Below are positions 18,620 to 26,324 of a stretch of 32,302 bases of DNA, piece by piece (position 1 is the stretch's first letter; each line of letters begins with the position of its first letter). Location: assembly GCA_945980035.1 (NCBI GenBank), contig CAMFQG010000005.1, forward strand, positions 1-32,302. The letters run 5' to 3'. Made by a program: the position numbers and the translations under genes. This DNA comes from an uncultured Clostridia bacterium (GTDB taxonomy: Bacteria; Bacillota; Clostridia; Oscillospirales; Acutalibacteraceae). Under the pieces are notes generated by a model. That model was not told the origin of the DNA. It worked only from the letters and a program-made list of their open reading frames with translations, and did not search any database.

Positions 18620-18967
18620 ATGAATAAGGTAATGAAGTATATACTCAACCGCTACGGAAGCACTGTTAAGATTACCAAAAAGGGTAATACTATTATAACA
18701 AAAGGCTTTATTGAACCTTTACACACAAAGAATAAAAGCTACTACAACATAAAGCCTATACCTATGGGAAAGCTTGACAACAGCCATTACCTATTGATTA
18801 CAGGTCCTGATATAGTTTTAGATAAGTGTGGCGGTGAAATTGTTGAAATGTATGACAAAAAATATATTACAAAATCAAACGGTACTTATGTTTTATCAGG
18901 ACAAAAAGTGTATGTATGGGCGGTCTTAACCGCCCATACAGAGCAACTGGAGGATAGTTATGAGTGA
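18620..18967 (+). CDS. Putative neck/head-closure protein (XkdH-like by position)
   Basis: 115 aa beta-rich (RYGSTVKITKKGNTIITKGFIEPL...YNIKPIPMGK...YLLITGP). Confidence 0.5.
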   Translation: MNKVMKYILNRYGSTVKITKKGNTIITKGFIEPLHTKNKSYYNIKPIPMGKLDNSHYLLITGPDIVLDKCGGEIVEMYDKKYITKSNGTYVLSGQKVYVWAVLTAHTEQLEDSYE

Positions 18968-19388
18968 AATTTTCAGAGTGGTTGACGCACTTATTAAGGA
19001 CACAAAAAGAAAGCTGAAAGAAAATATTACTTTTGTAAAAGCCTATAGCGATAATATTGCAAATACTTACAGCGATAAATTAATTGCGGTTGTAAATATG
19101 GGAGAAATTAAAAAGCTACAGGAGTTTATTGGGGGATATTTTGATGAAGCGGTTAAGGGAGATATGTTTTCTCTTGATTTGTTTATAAGGGTGTATTCCG
19201 GCAGAAGCAGCAGCGGTGAGGACTTAGGCAAAGCTACCATTGATATTTATGAGTCCTTAAAAGAAGCTGACAACAGCAAAATTATAGAAACCTCATCGGT
19301 AAGTCCTATAGACTATGACGAAAATGTAGGGGCAATTTACAGACAAATTAATTGCAGGCTTGATTTTTGCCTTTGTGGGGAGAAGTAA
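18960..19388 (+). CDS. Putative tail terminator/completion-like protein (XkdI-like by position)
   Basis: 142 aa; overlaps previous gene; position in the cassette. Confidence 0.45.
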   Translation: MSEIFRVVDALIKDTKRKLKENITFVKAYSDNIANTYSDKLIAVVNMGEIKKLQEFIGGYFDEAVKGDMFSLDLFIRVYSGRSSSGEDLGKATIDIYESLKEADNSKIIETSSVSPIDYDENVGAIYRQINCRLDFCLCGEK

Positions 19389-19748
19389 ATGGAAGTAAAT
19401 ACAGTTAATAAAAAAGAAGATATAGTTTTGCTGGTGAATGACAAAATTATCGGCGGTGTATTTGATTTTGAAGTACAGCACAGTAGTGAAAACAAATATG
19501 CCTACGAAATTTTAAACAGCGTTCCCATTGCTGTTACCAACACAAACAGCCGTTACGTCATTACAATAAATCAGCTTGCAAAGGATTTTTTGGGCTTTGA
19601 TGAAGGTTGTAATATAACATTCAGTTTAAATAACAGAAGTGAGGTTTACAAAAATTGCGTTACCAAATCTGTGAAAACCTACATAGATTCTTTGGGAAGG
19701 CTTGTTAAGAGAATAGAAATTACAGCAGACTGTAAGGAGGAAAAATGA
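19389..19748 (+). CDS. Unknown small beta-rich phage protein; positional candidate for a tail-tube-like protein
   Basis: 119 aa in the slot where PBSX-type operons encode the sheath/tube. Confidence 0.35.
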   Translation: MEVNTVNKKEDIVLLVNDKIIGGVFDFEVQHSSENKYAYEILNSVPIAVTNTNSRYVITINQLAKDFLGFDEGCNITFSLNNRSEVYKNCVTKSVKTYIDSLGRLVKRIEITADCKEEK

Positions 19749-19876
19749 CAGAATCAATTTTTTCGGAAAATCAAATTTCAATTTTGGAAGCGGAGAATTT
19801 AAGCCGTCTTTTTGAACAGGACAGCAGAAGATTTAGCCGCGCTTTACAGGAGGAACAGGAGGCAAGAGCAAAATGA
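19745..19876 (+). CDS. 43-aa ORF not in the supplied track, translationally coupled at both ends
   Basis: ATGA overlaps at 19745-19748 and 19873-19876. Translation MTESIFSENQISILEAENLSRLFEQDSRRFSRALQEEQEARAK. Confidence 0.7.
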   Translation: MTESIFSENQISILEAENLSRLFEQDSRRFSRALQEEQEARAK

Positions 19877-20391
19877 TAGTATCAAATATGCGTTATAAGG
19901 GGTATTCCTTTAGGCATAATCCTGAAAATTTAAAGGTTACTAAGGAAAATAATATTCAGCAACAAATCATTCCAAAGGGAAACAATGTTATTCAGGATAT
20001 GGGTAACAAGGCAAGAGTAGTTACAGGCACAGGAAAGCTGTTCGGTGAGGATTGTCTGAGTCAGTACTATGAGCTTGTTGATATTCAAAAGCAAGGGGAC
20101 AGCGGAATTTTGTCCTTGCCTGATACAATGCCCTTTTATGCCTATTTTAAAAAGCTTGAGCTTGTATGTGAGCCTACCGACAGGCTTGTTACATATTCCT
20201 TTGAATTTGTTGAGGATACGGCAAAGTCAGATACTGTAACTAACCAATCTTTCCACTATGTAAGTGACGGTGAAACACTGTGGGACATTAGCTATATGTA
20301 CAATATTTCGGTGGAGCAGTTAGTGTCTTTAAATCCGCAGGTTAAGCGGATTGACGAGTTGGTGAAAGGGGAAAAAATCAGAATATGCTGA
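19873..20391 (+). CDS. LysM-domain phage protein (XkdP-like)
   Basis: C-terminal LysM (FHYVSDGETLWDISYMYNISVEQLVSLNPQVKRIDELVKGEKIRIC) after a phage N-terminal domain. Confidence 0.82.
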   Translation: MIVSNMRYKGYSFRHNPENLKVTKENNIQQQIIPKGNNVIQDMGNKARVVTGTGKLFGEDCLSQYYELVDIQKQGDSGILSLPDTMPFYAYFKKLELVCEPTDRLVTYSFEFVEDTAKSDTVTNQSFHYVSDGETLWDISYMYNISVEQLVSLNPQVKRIDELVKGEKIRIC

Positions 20392-21314
20392 CTTTTATTG
20401 CTACGGATATTTTCGGTGCGGATGTTCCACTGCCGCAGCCGTTAAGCATAACAATCAATCAGGAGGAGAATGTTCCTGCCGATGATCTGACTGTTGTGTT
20501 TCCATTGGTGTATAACCTGCAAGAGCTTAATAGAATACTGGTAAAGGATAATGATGTTATAGTATTCAAAGGCATTGTAGATGAACAACAGGCGATTTCA
20601 AACAAAAACGGTGCGTTTTTAAAAATTATTGCAAGAAGTATGGCGGCTGTATTGCTTGATAACGAAAGTAAGCCGGTAAGCTACATAAATCCTTCGGTGT
20701 CGGTGATTTTCTCCCGCCATTTAAAGCCTTGCGGTATTGAAAGCTACAAAGGAGATAACCTGTCCTGTGTGGGCAGCTTTAATGTACCTAAAGGCTCAAC
20801 AAATTGGCAGGTGCTAAACAGTTTTTGTATTAAGACTTTTGGAAACAGTCCAAGAATTGAAAGTGACGGAACAGCTAATTTTAAAGGACTTGCAAGGGAC
20901 AGAAAAATTGTATTTTCAAATAGCAACGGAATCAATTATATTTCTGTTACAGAAAATAACAAACGGTGCAATCTTATTTCATCTGTGTGGGTTAAAACAG
21001 ATGAACAGGGAGATTACACAACTGAAATTAAAAACGACGGTGTGGCTGACAGAAGCATAAAGAGAGAAAGATATATTGACGCAACGGTAAACACGGATTT
21101 ATATGTAGCCGATAAGATGATTAATAATTCTTTGGACAGCTCCTATGAATTAACTCTGATGTGCTTAGGATGTTATCTTGATATTATAGGCTCAAAGGCA
21201 TGTGTAGAGGACAAGCATTTGGGGGAAATTACAAATCTTTATGTCAGTGGAATTTGCTACACCATAAACAGCAACGGTGAATTTACAAGGGTATTATTGA
21301 AAAAGGAGAGATAG
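20385..21314 (+). CDS. XkdQ/late-control D-like baseplate hub protein
   Basis: 309 aa, ITINQEENVPADDLTVVFPL...VIVFKGIVDEQQAISNKNGAFLKIIARSMAAVLLDNE; directly after the LysM protein as in xkdPQ. Confidence 0.75.
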   Translation: MLTFIATDIFGADVPLPQPLSITINQEENVPADDLTVVFPLVYNLQELNRILVKDNDVIVFKGIVDEQQAISNKNGAFLKIIARSMAAVLLDNESKPVSYINPSVSVIFSRHLKPCGIESYKGDNLSCVGSFNVPKGSTNWQVLNSFCIKTFGNSPRIESDGTANFKGLARDRKIVFSNSNGINYISVTENNKRCNLISSVWVKTDEQGDYTTEIKNDGVADRSIKRERYIDATVNTDLYVADKMINNSLDSSYELTLMCLGCYLDIIGSKACVEDKHLGEITNLYVSGICYTINSNGEFTRVLLKKER

Positions 21315-21315
21315 T

Positions 21316-21651
21316 ATGTGGCTAATGAAATATGTAACTAAAAATTCCATAACAGGAGGGCAGTCTGAACAGGGAAGTATCGGCGGAAACTATGACGGAA
21401 AGGTTCAGGTAAATGCTTCAAGCGAGTACAGAAATATACCTATGTTAGCTCCCTACGGGATCGCTTATGTTCCTGTGGTCGGTGAAAAATCAATAGTGTT
21501 GCCTACAAGCAACGGTGATATATGCTTGGGAGTATTATCACAAGGGAAAAATCTTAAACCCGGTGAGCTAATGTTGTTTTCCTCTGGCGGAGCGTCAATT
21601 CAACTGAAAAATGACGGTAATGTTTATATTAACGGAAAGAAGTATGCTTGA
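21316..21651 (+). CDS. Baseplate spike/gpV- or gp45-like protein
   Basis: GKVQVNASSEYRNIPMLAPYGIAYVPVVGEKSIVLPTSNGDICLGVLS...SGGASIQLKNDGNVYINGKKY, a spike OB/beta-helix-like pattern. Confidence 0.65.
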   Translation: MWLMKYVTKNSITGGQSEQGSIGGNYDGKVQVNASSEYRNIPMLAPYGIAYVPVVGEKSIVLPTSNGDICLGVLSQGKNLKPGELMLFSSGGASIQLKNDGNVYINGKKYA

Positions 21652-21998
21652 TGGATATTAAAATTGAAAACGGAGATATGCTGTTTGACGAAAGCGGAAA
21701 TCTGATAACTGTGCAGGGTGCAGAGGAAGTACTGCAACAGATTATTATCGGCACAAAAGTCAATAACGGCAGTTTTGTTTACGGCAGAGATTACGGAATT
21801 AACATAGGGGACTTGGATTTTAACAGCGATAAAACAGCAAAAATACTGGAAGCCCTGATAAACGAAAAGCTTGTTAAAAATGCAGACGCCTTTGTAAAGG
21901 TAGAAAATATACGAAATGCTGAAAACAAAATTTATGCACAGCTTACCGTTAGGTACGGCAGAGAAGAAATACACAGAGAGGTGATGATTAGTGGATAG
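21648..21998 (+). CDS. gp25/XkdS-like baseplate wedge protein
   Basis: LITVQGAEEVLQQIIIGTKVNNGSFVYGRDYGINIGDL; ATGA-type overlap; precedes gp47. Confidence 0.75.
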   Translation: MMDIKIENGDMLFDESGNLITVQGAEEVLQQIIIGTKVNNGSFVYGRDYGINIGDLDFNSDKTAKILEALINEKLVKNADAFVKVENIRNAENKIYAQLTVRYGREEIHREVMISG

Positions 21999-23055
21999 TT
22001 ATAATGATATTCTTAACAGAATGAAAGAGGAATATTTCAGATTGTCAAATAATAAGGTTCAGGACTTATCGGACATTGATATAAGAATGAGAGTCCTTGC
22101 AGGTGAAATCTACAATGACGAGGTAAATTTGGAGTTTATTAAAAACCAAATGTTTGCAAAAACAGCAGTGGGCGAATACCTGGATTTACACGCATCAGAC
22201 AGAGGTTTAAAAAGGAAAGAATCGGTAAAGGCTACGGGAAAGGTAATGTTTTATGTTCCGTTGGCTATTGAAGAAAATATAGTAATTCCCAAGGGAACCA
22301 TTGTATCAACGTCGGGAATGAAAGCCTATAGATTTGTTACAGATGATGAGGCAATTATCCCGGCAGGAAATACCTCGGTGACAGTAAGCTGTACTGCCGA
22401 AAAAGGCGGAAAGGACAGCAATATATCTGCAAAACAGATTAACGTAATTGTGACAGCGGTAAATAATCTTGAATTAGTAATTAATACACAGGGCTTTTCA
22501 GGAGGAGCAGATCCGGAAAGTGATGAGGATTTGAGAAAAAGAATACTTGATACATATATTACTGTTTCCAACGGTACAAACAAAGCCTATTATAAAAAGC
22601 TTGCTATGTCAGTGCCGGGAGTTACAGACGTAAACGTAGTTCCTAAAATCAGGGGAGTGGGCACAGTTGATGTTTATATCGGCTCCAATAAATCTACACC
22701 CTCCCAAAGCCTTATTGCTCAGGTGCAGAAGCTTATGGACGAACAGCGGGAGCTTAATGTTGATGTAAAGGTATTCGGTGCAGAAAAGTATAACATCAGT
22801 TTAACATTTTCTGTAATAATCAAAGAAGGGTACAATTATGATTCTGTAAAAGGAAAAATAATAACTGCATTAACTAATTATATTGACTCTCTGTCAATCG
22901 GTGAAAAGGTCCTTAGCACACAGCTTTCAAAAGTTATTGTAGGCGTTGAGGGAGTATATGACTTTAGGTGGGCGTCTAATAGTAATTCAAGCTTTTCAAT
23001 TCCGGACAATATGTTCGCTTCCTTGTATTACTGTAATATTTCGGAGGTAGAATAG
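21991..23055 (+). CDS. Baseplate J/gp47-like protein (XkdT-like)
   Basis: DIDIRMRVLAGEIYNDEVNLEFIKNQMFAKTAVGEYLDLHASDRGLKRKESVKATG, GGADPESDEDLRKRILDTY, VPGVTDVNVVPKIRGVGTVDVYI. Confidence 0.92.
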   Translation: MDSYNDILNRMKEEYFRLSNNKVQDLSDIDIRMRVLAGEIYNDEVNLEFIKNQMFAKTAVGEYLDLHASDRGLKRKESVKATGKVMFYVPLAIEENIVIPKGTIVSTSGMKAYRFVTDDEAIIPAGNTSVTVSCTAEKGGKDSNISAKQINVIVTAVNNLELVINTQGFSGGADPESDEDLRKRILDTYITVSNGTNKAYYKKLAMSVPGVTDVNVVPKIRGVGTVDVYIGSNKSTPSQSLIAQVQKLMDEQRELNVDVKVFGAEKYNISLTFSVIIKEGYNYDSVKGKIITALTNYIDSLSIGEKVLSTQLSKVIVGVEGVYDFRWASNSNSSFSIPDNMFASLYYCNISEVE

Positions 23056-23630
23056 TGAATAGCTTTGACTCAATAACAGGAAAGCTCGCACCGCTGAATT
23101 TATACAATATAACTGAGGACAGCAATATATATTATGAAATTTCTGCCTACTGCGTGGCGTTGGACAGACACAGAGAGAACCTTGAACGTGTGCTGAAGGA
23201 ATGTTTTATTTCAAGTGCAGAAACCTACGGAATTGAAAACAGAGAAAAGGTAGTAGGCGGAGTGCGAAGTGACTATTCCCTTGAGTACCGTCGCAGAATG
23301 TTGATATTAAGAAAGGTGTTAGGGGACAATGATTTCACAAAAGGAAAGTTCAACAGCTTTCTGACGTCTATCGGCATATATATTTTCGATGTGCTTGAAA
23401 TGCCTGAGGATGAAGAAATAAATATATGTATCGGCGGTTCTTACAACCGAGATGACAAGGCGTGGATAATGAAAGAAATAAAGCTCGCTTTGCCTGCTCA
23501 CCTAAACAGCAACGTGTATTTTGGCGGAATTGACTGGGCAACTATTGACAGCAAAGATCTTACCTGTGCCCTCATTGATAATTACAATTATTCATGGGGC
23601 GTAATTAATAGTTTAGAAAAGAAAGGATAA
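23055..23630 (+). CDS. DUF2313/XkdU-like tail protein
   Basis: LERVLKECFISSAETYGIENREKVVGGVRSDYSLEYRRRMLILRKVLGDNDFTKGKFNSFLTSIGI; follows gp47. Confidence 0.78.
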   Translation: MNSFDSITGKLAPLNLYNITEDSNIYYEISAYCVALDRHRENLERVLKECFISSAETYGIENREKVVGGVRSDYSLEYRRRMLILRKVLGDNDFTKGKFNSFLTSIGIYIFDVLEMPEDEEINICIGGSYNRDDKAWIMKEIKLALPAHLNSNVYFGGIDWATIDSKDLTCALIDNYNYSWGVINSLEKKG

Positions 23631-23633
23631 GTT

Positions 23634-24095
23634 ATGAGTTCAACAAATAAAACATCAAATTTAGGATTAAACAGCTGGATTGAAAGCGATAAGCCCAAAC
23701 GAACAGACTTTGTATATGATAATTCGGTTATAGACAGAGTTTTGGGAAACCACGTTAAGGACAGTACTATACACTTAACAGAGGATGAAAAAATAAAGGT
23801 GCAGTCACCCTTTGTTGTTCACACTATTTACGGTACAGGCTCTGAATTTACCAGGATAAATCTGGGATTTGTGCCAAGTGTAGTAATGGCGTTTAAGAAA
23901 AATGCACCTTACTGTCAGGACCAAGGCAGTTATACAAAGGTGAACTCCGGTGTTGCAACGGCTGTCGGCACTACAGGAGGCATTGAAATTTCACAAGATA
24001 AGGTTATTATGTATGAAACCGATACGGTGGAAAACAGCTCTATATACAGCCTTAACGAGGAATACGCAGAATATATCTTGATAGCCTTTAGATAG
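23634..24095 (+). CDS. Short tail fibre/collar-like protein
   Basis: N-terminal adaptor (GLNSWIESDKPKRTDFVYDNSVIDRVLGNHVKDSTIHLTEDEK) and C-terminal INLGFVPSVVMAFKKNA head-like domain. Confidence 0.7.
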   Translation: MSSTNKTSNLGLNSWIESDKPKRTDFVYDNSVIDRVLGNHVKDSTIHLTEDEKIKVQSPFVVHTIYGTGSEFTRINLGFVPSVVMAFKKNAPYCQDQGSYTKVNSGVATAVGTTGGIEISQDKVIMYETDTVENSSIYSLNEEYAEYILIAFR

Positions 24096-24110
24096 AAAGG
24101 CAACAAAAAA

Positions 24111-24136
24111 TCCCCAACTTTTAGTTGGGGATAATT
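24111..24136. terminator. Bidirectional terminator between the phage cassette and the PT-rich gene
   Basis: TCCCCAACT (24111-24119)/AGTTGGGGA (24123-24131), flanked by AAAAAA upstream and TAATTTTT downstream. Confidence 0.85.
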
Positions 24137-24137
24137 T

Positions 24138-24953
24138 TTAGTGTCTCGGTCTGTATTTGCCGTTGCTTGAAGTTCTTGACTTCGGAATATAAACTTCATC
24201 GGTATCATATTTACTGCGTTTTTTAACCTGTCGCTTTTGACTTGGACTCAATTCCCTTGGAGGAGCCTGATGCTGTTGACGGCTTCTCGGTGGCTGTTGC
24301 CCTTGCTGTCTTGACTGTTGACTGCCTTGTCCTCTCCTTGGAGGGGCTTTTTTTAATTGTTTTTTACGTTTGTTCTTTTGTACAAGCAGTATTGCAAAAA
24401 TAACAATGGCAATCACTATAAAGGCAACACCAACATATGTACCGATAGTCAGAAACAGAGTAGTGTTGTCTGAAGAACCGTCATTTTCTTTAATCCAGTT
24501 AAAGTCCTCCACATCTCCATCATCGGAAGTAGCGTTTTTCAGTCTGTCGGCAATTTCTTTCCAGTCCTTATTTTTCAAGGTATGGTTATCAATGGTTTCG
24601 TCCTCAACATTATACATATTTCCGCTTGTAGCAGGTGGAGCCTGAGTTGCAGGAGCCTGTGTAGCATATGTTTGGGGAGAGGTGTAAACCGGAGCCGCAG
24701 TTGTGTAAACCGGAGCAGCGGTAGTATATACCGGAGCTTGTGTTGGCGCCTGAGTAGGAGCCTTAGTGGGAGCCTGAGTAGGCGCTTGAGTAGGGGCTTG
24801 AGTAGGCGCCTGTGTGGGAGCCTGCGTCACTATTGGGGGATTTGTTTCAACAGGGGTGTCTGTATCCGGTGTTGCGAATACAGTTATTGTGCAAAGTAAA
24901 AGACAAAAGGCTAAAGCAGCTAATACATAGCCGATTTTAACTATTCTTTTCAT
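24138..24953 (-). CDS. Secreted/membrane protein with Pro-Thr-Gln repeat linker, one TM segment and a basic C-terminal tail
   Basis: Signal peptide, (APTQ)n and (AAPVYTT)n repeats, TM LFLTIGTYVGVAFIVIAIVIFAILLV, then K/R/Q-rich tail. Confidence 0.75.
   Translation of the reverse strand: MKRIVKIGYVLAALAFCLLLCTITVFATPDTDTPVETNPPIVTQAPTQAPTQAPTQAPTQAPTKAPTQAPTQAPVYTTAAPVYTTAAPVYTSPQTYATQAPATQAPPATSGNMYNVEDETIDNHTLKNKDWKEIADRLKNATSDDGDVEDFNWIKENDGSSDNTTLFLTIGTYVGVAFIVIAIVIFAILLVQKNKRKKQLKKAPPRRGQGSQQSRQQGQQPPRSRQQHQAPPRELSPSQKRQVKKRSKYDTDEVYIPKSRTSSNGKYRPRH
24676..24830 (-). repeat. Degenerate in-frame tandem repeat (about 12-bp APTQ units plus 18-21-bp AAPVYTT units)
   Basis: Repeated GGAGCCTGAGTA/GGCGCCTGAGTA-type units and repeated CCGGAGC(C/A)GC(A/G)GT(T/A)GT(G/A)TA(A/T)A units on the + strand. 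Confidence 0.8.
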
Positions 24954-24988
24954 TTATTGCACTTCCTTCCAAATATATCTTCTTAAAA

Positions 24989-26194
24989 TTATTCTGCGGA
25001 ATTCTCGTCAGAAGCAGTTGTTTCCTCAGGCTTCTCATAGAATATAGCAGGGTCATATTTGTCAATTGCACCGGAGTTCTTTGTGAGAGCATCTGACTTT
25101 AACAGCTCCTCAGTTACTTCTTCAAGATACTCTGTGAATTCTTCTGACTTCATATTCTGTAATACTGATTTGTGATTATTGCTGTCCTTTAGATAGTCTT
25201 TAGCTTCTGCGTTAATATCGCCTTTAAATACAAGATAAGCAATAGGACTGTCGCTGTCTTCACCAACAGTAATAACCTTTGCCTCGTTTGCCTTTAATGA
25301 TTTAAGAGCCTTTGCAATATCGGAATTACTGCTCTTTGTTGTTGATAAAGGCTCGATAGTATCCTTTACAGCAGAACTCTCGGAAATATCAAAGTCTTTT
25401 ACACAACCCTTTACTGCCTTATCGAAAGATAATCCTTCACTGTTAATCTGGTTTGCATAATCGTTTAGCTTATCTACAGTGCTGTCGATTTTCTTTTTGC
25501 CAAATGCAACAGAAGTGGACTCGCCTGCATCGTTGGTTTCAGAGGTGTACATATTAACAGGAATGTAGCTGTAATCAACATATTTGTTCAGGAAGAACTT
25601 TTCTAAATCCTTATCAGCTACAGCCTTTTCTCCGCCTTTGTTGTAAAGTACGTCGAAAATAGCGTCCTGCTTTACACTTGCAACATAGGAAGATTTTTCA
25701 AAGCTTTCATAAGAAACACCTTTAGGCTCAAGCTCGTCTTTTAGTGGCTGATAGTAACCGTATGAAGCGTAAGGTCCCATTTCCCAAGCGTTCTTGGACT
25801 GTGTTTCAGCTGAACTCATAGAAGCCTCGTCCCAAGTAGCGTCGTACTTGTTTACCATATAGTCAATGGCAAGAAGGCTGACAGAGATTTTTTCAGCCTC
25901 TGTTTTAATCCAATCCTTAGCTACAGCTTTGTTACCGTCATCGTCTGTAATTTCAAGGTCAAGGAAAGACTCGCCCTCTTTATAGTCCTTTGACTTTTCA
26001 GCATATGTCTGTGCAGTGTTGTATGCCTGATATAAAGAGTAAATATAAACACCTATATCAAGCTGTTCGGATAAAGTATCGTCATTATAATCATAGCTCC
26101 ACTCCTTTGACATACTGATAGGAGTACATCCTGCAACTGAAGCAATCAATACTAATGCTAATACAATAGCAATTACTTTTTTAAATGGTTTCAT
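24989..26194 (-). CDS. Lipoprotein, PrsA/SurA-like foldase
   Basis: Lipobox LIASVAGC; SurA-like helical N-region and parvulin-like region (ALKSLKANEAKVITVGEDSDSPIAYLVFKGDI). Confidence 0.65.
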   Translation of the reverse strand: MKPFKKVIAIVLALVLIASVAGCTPISMSKEWSYDYNDDTLSEQLDIGVYIYSLYQAYNTAQTYAEKSKDYKEGESFLDLEITDDDGNKAVAKDWIKTEAEKISVSLLAIDYMVNKYDATWDEASMSSAETQSKNAWEMGPYASYGYYQPLKDELEPKGVSYESFEKSSYVASVKQDAIFDVLYNKGGEKAVADKDLEKFFLNKYVDYSYIPVNMYTSETNDAGESTSVAFGKKKIDSTVDKLNDYANQINSEGLSFDKAVKGCVKDFDISESSAVKDTIEPLSTTKSSNSDIAKALKSLKANEAKVITVGEDSDSPIAYLVFKGDINAEAKDYLKDSNNHKSVLQNMKSEEFTEYLEEVTEELLKSDALTKNSGAIDKYDPAIFYEKPEETTASDENSAE

Positions 26195-26252
26195 TTTCTT
26201 TACCGTCCTGTCTAAAAAATGTAGTGCATAAAATATTTATGCTATCTTAGAA

Positions 26253-26281
26253 ATTATACACGAAAACTTATAAAATGTAAA
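26253..26281 (-). promoter_or_regulatory. Sigma-A promoter for the foldase lipoprotein gene (TTTACA-N17-TATAAT)
   Basis: Minus strand TTTACA (26281-26276), 17-nt spacer, TATAAT (26258-26253). Confidence 0.7.
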
Positions 26282-26324
26282 TAATTTTTATCAAATTTGT
26301 AGAATATAAACGATTTTTTACAAA

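Larger units (their letters stand above)
13057..24095 (+). mobile_element. PBSX/Xkd-like phage structural cassette lacking sheath, tape measure, integrase, repressor and lysis genes
   Basis: About 18 co-directional, mostly overlapping ORFs in canonical packaging-head-connector-baseplate order; flanked by non-phage genes on both sides. Confidence 0.85.

Noticed and set aside
23634-24095. Diversity-generating retroelement at the tail fibre end
   Set aside because: No reverse transcriptase or template/variable repeat seen in the window.
13019-24145. TTAGTGTC at 13019-13026 and 24138-24145 as possible att direct repeats flanking the phage cassette
   Set aside because: Only 8 bp, AT-rich context, and the right copy is the stop-codon end of the PT-rich gene; no integrase present. 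Probably coincidence.
24676-24830. Short regular repeats as a possible CRISPR array
   Set aside because: Repeats are in-frame 12-21-bp degenerate units coding for APTQ/AAPVYTT; no unique spacers, no cas genes.
24370-24899. Plus-strand ORFs over the PT-rich gene (91 and 105 aa, SRSLSGSLSRRLSRGLSRRL)
   Set aside because: Antisense shadows of the repeat-coding gene; low-complexity, no RBS.
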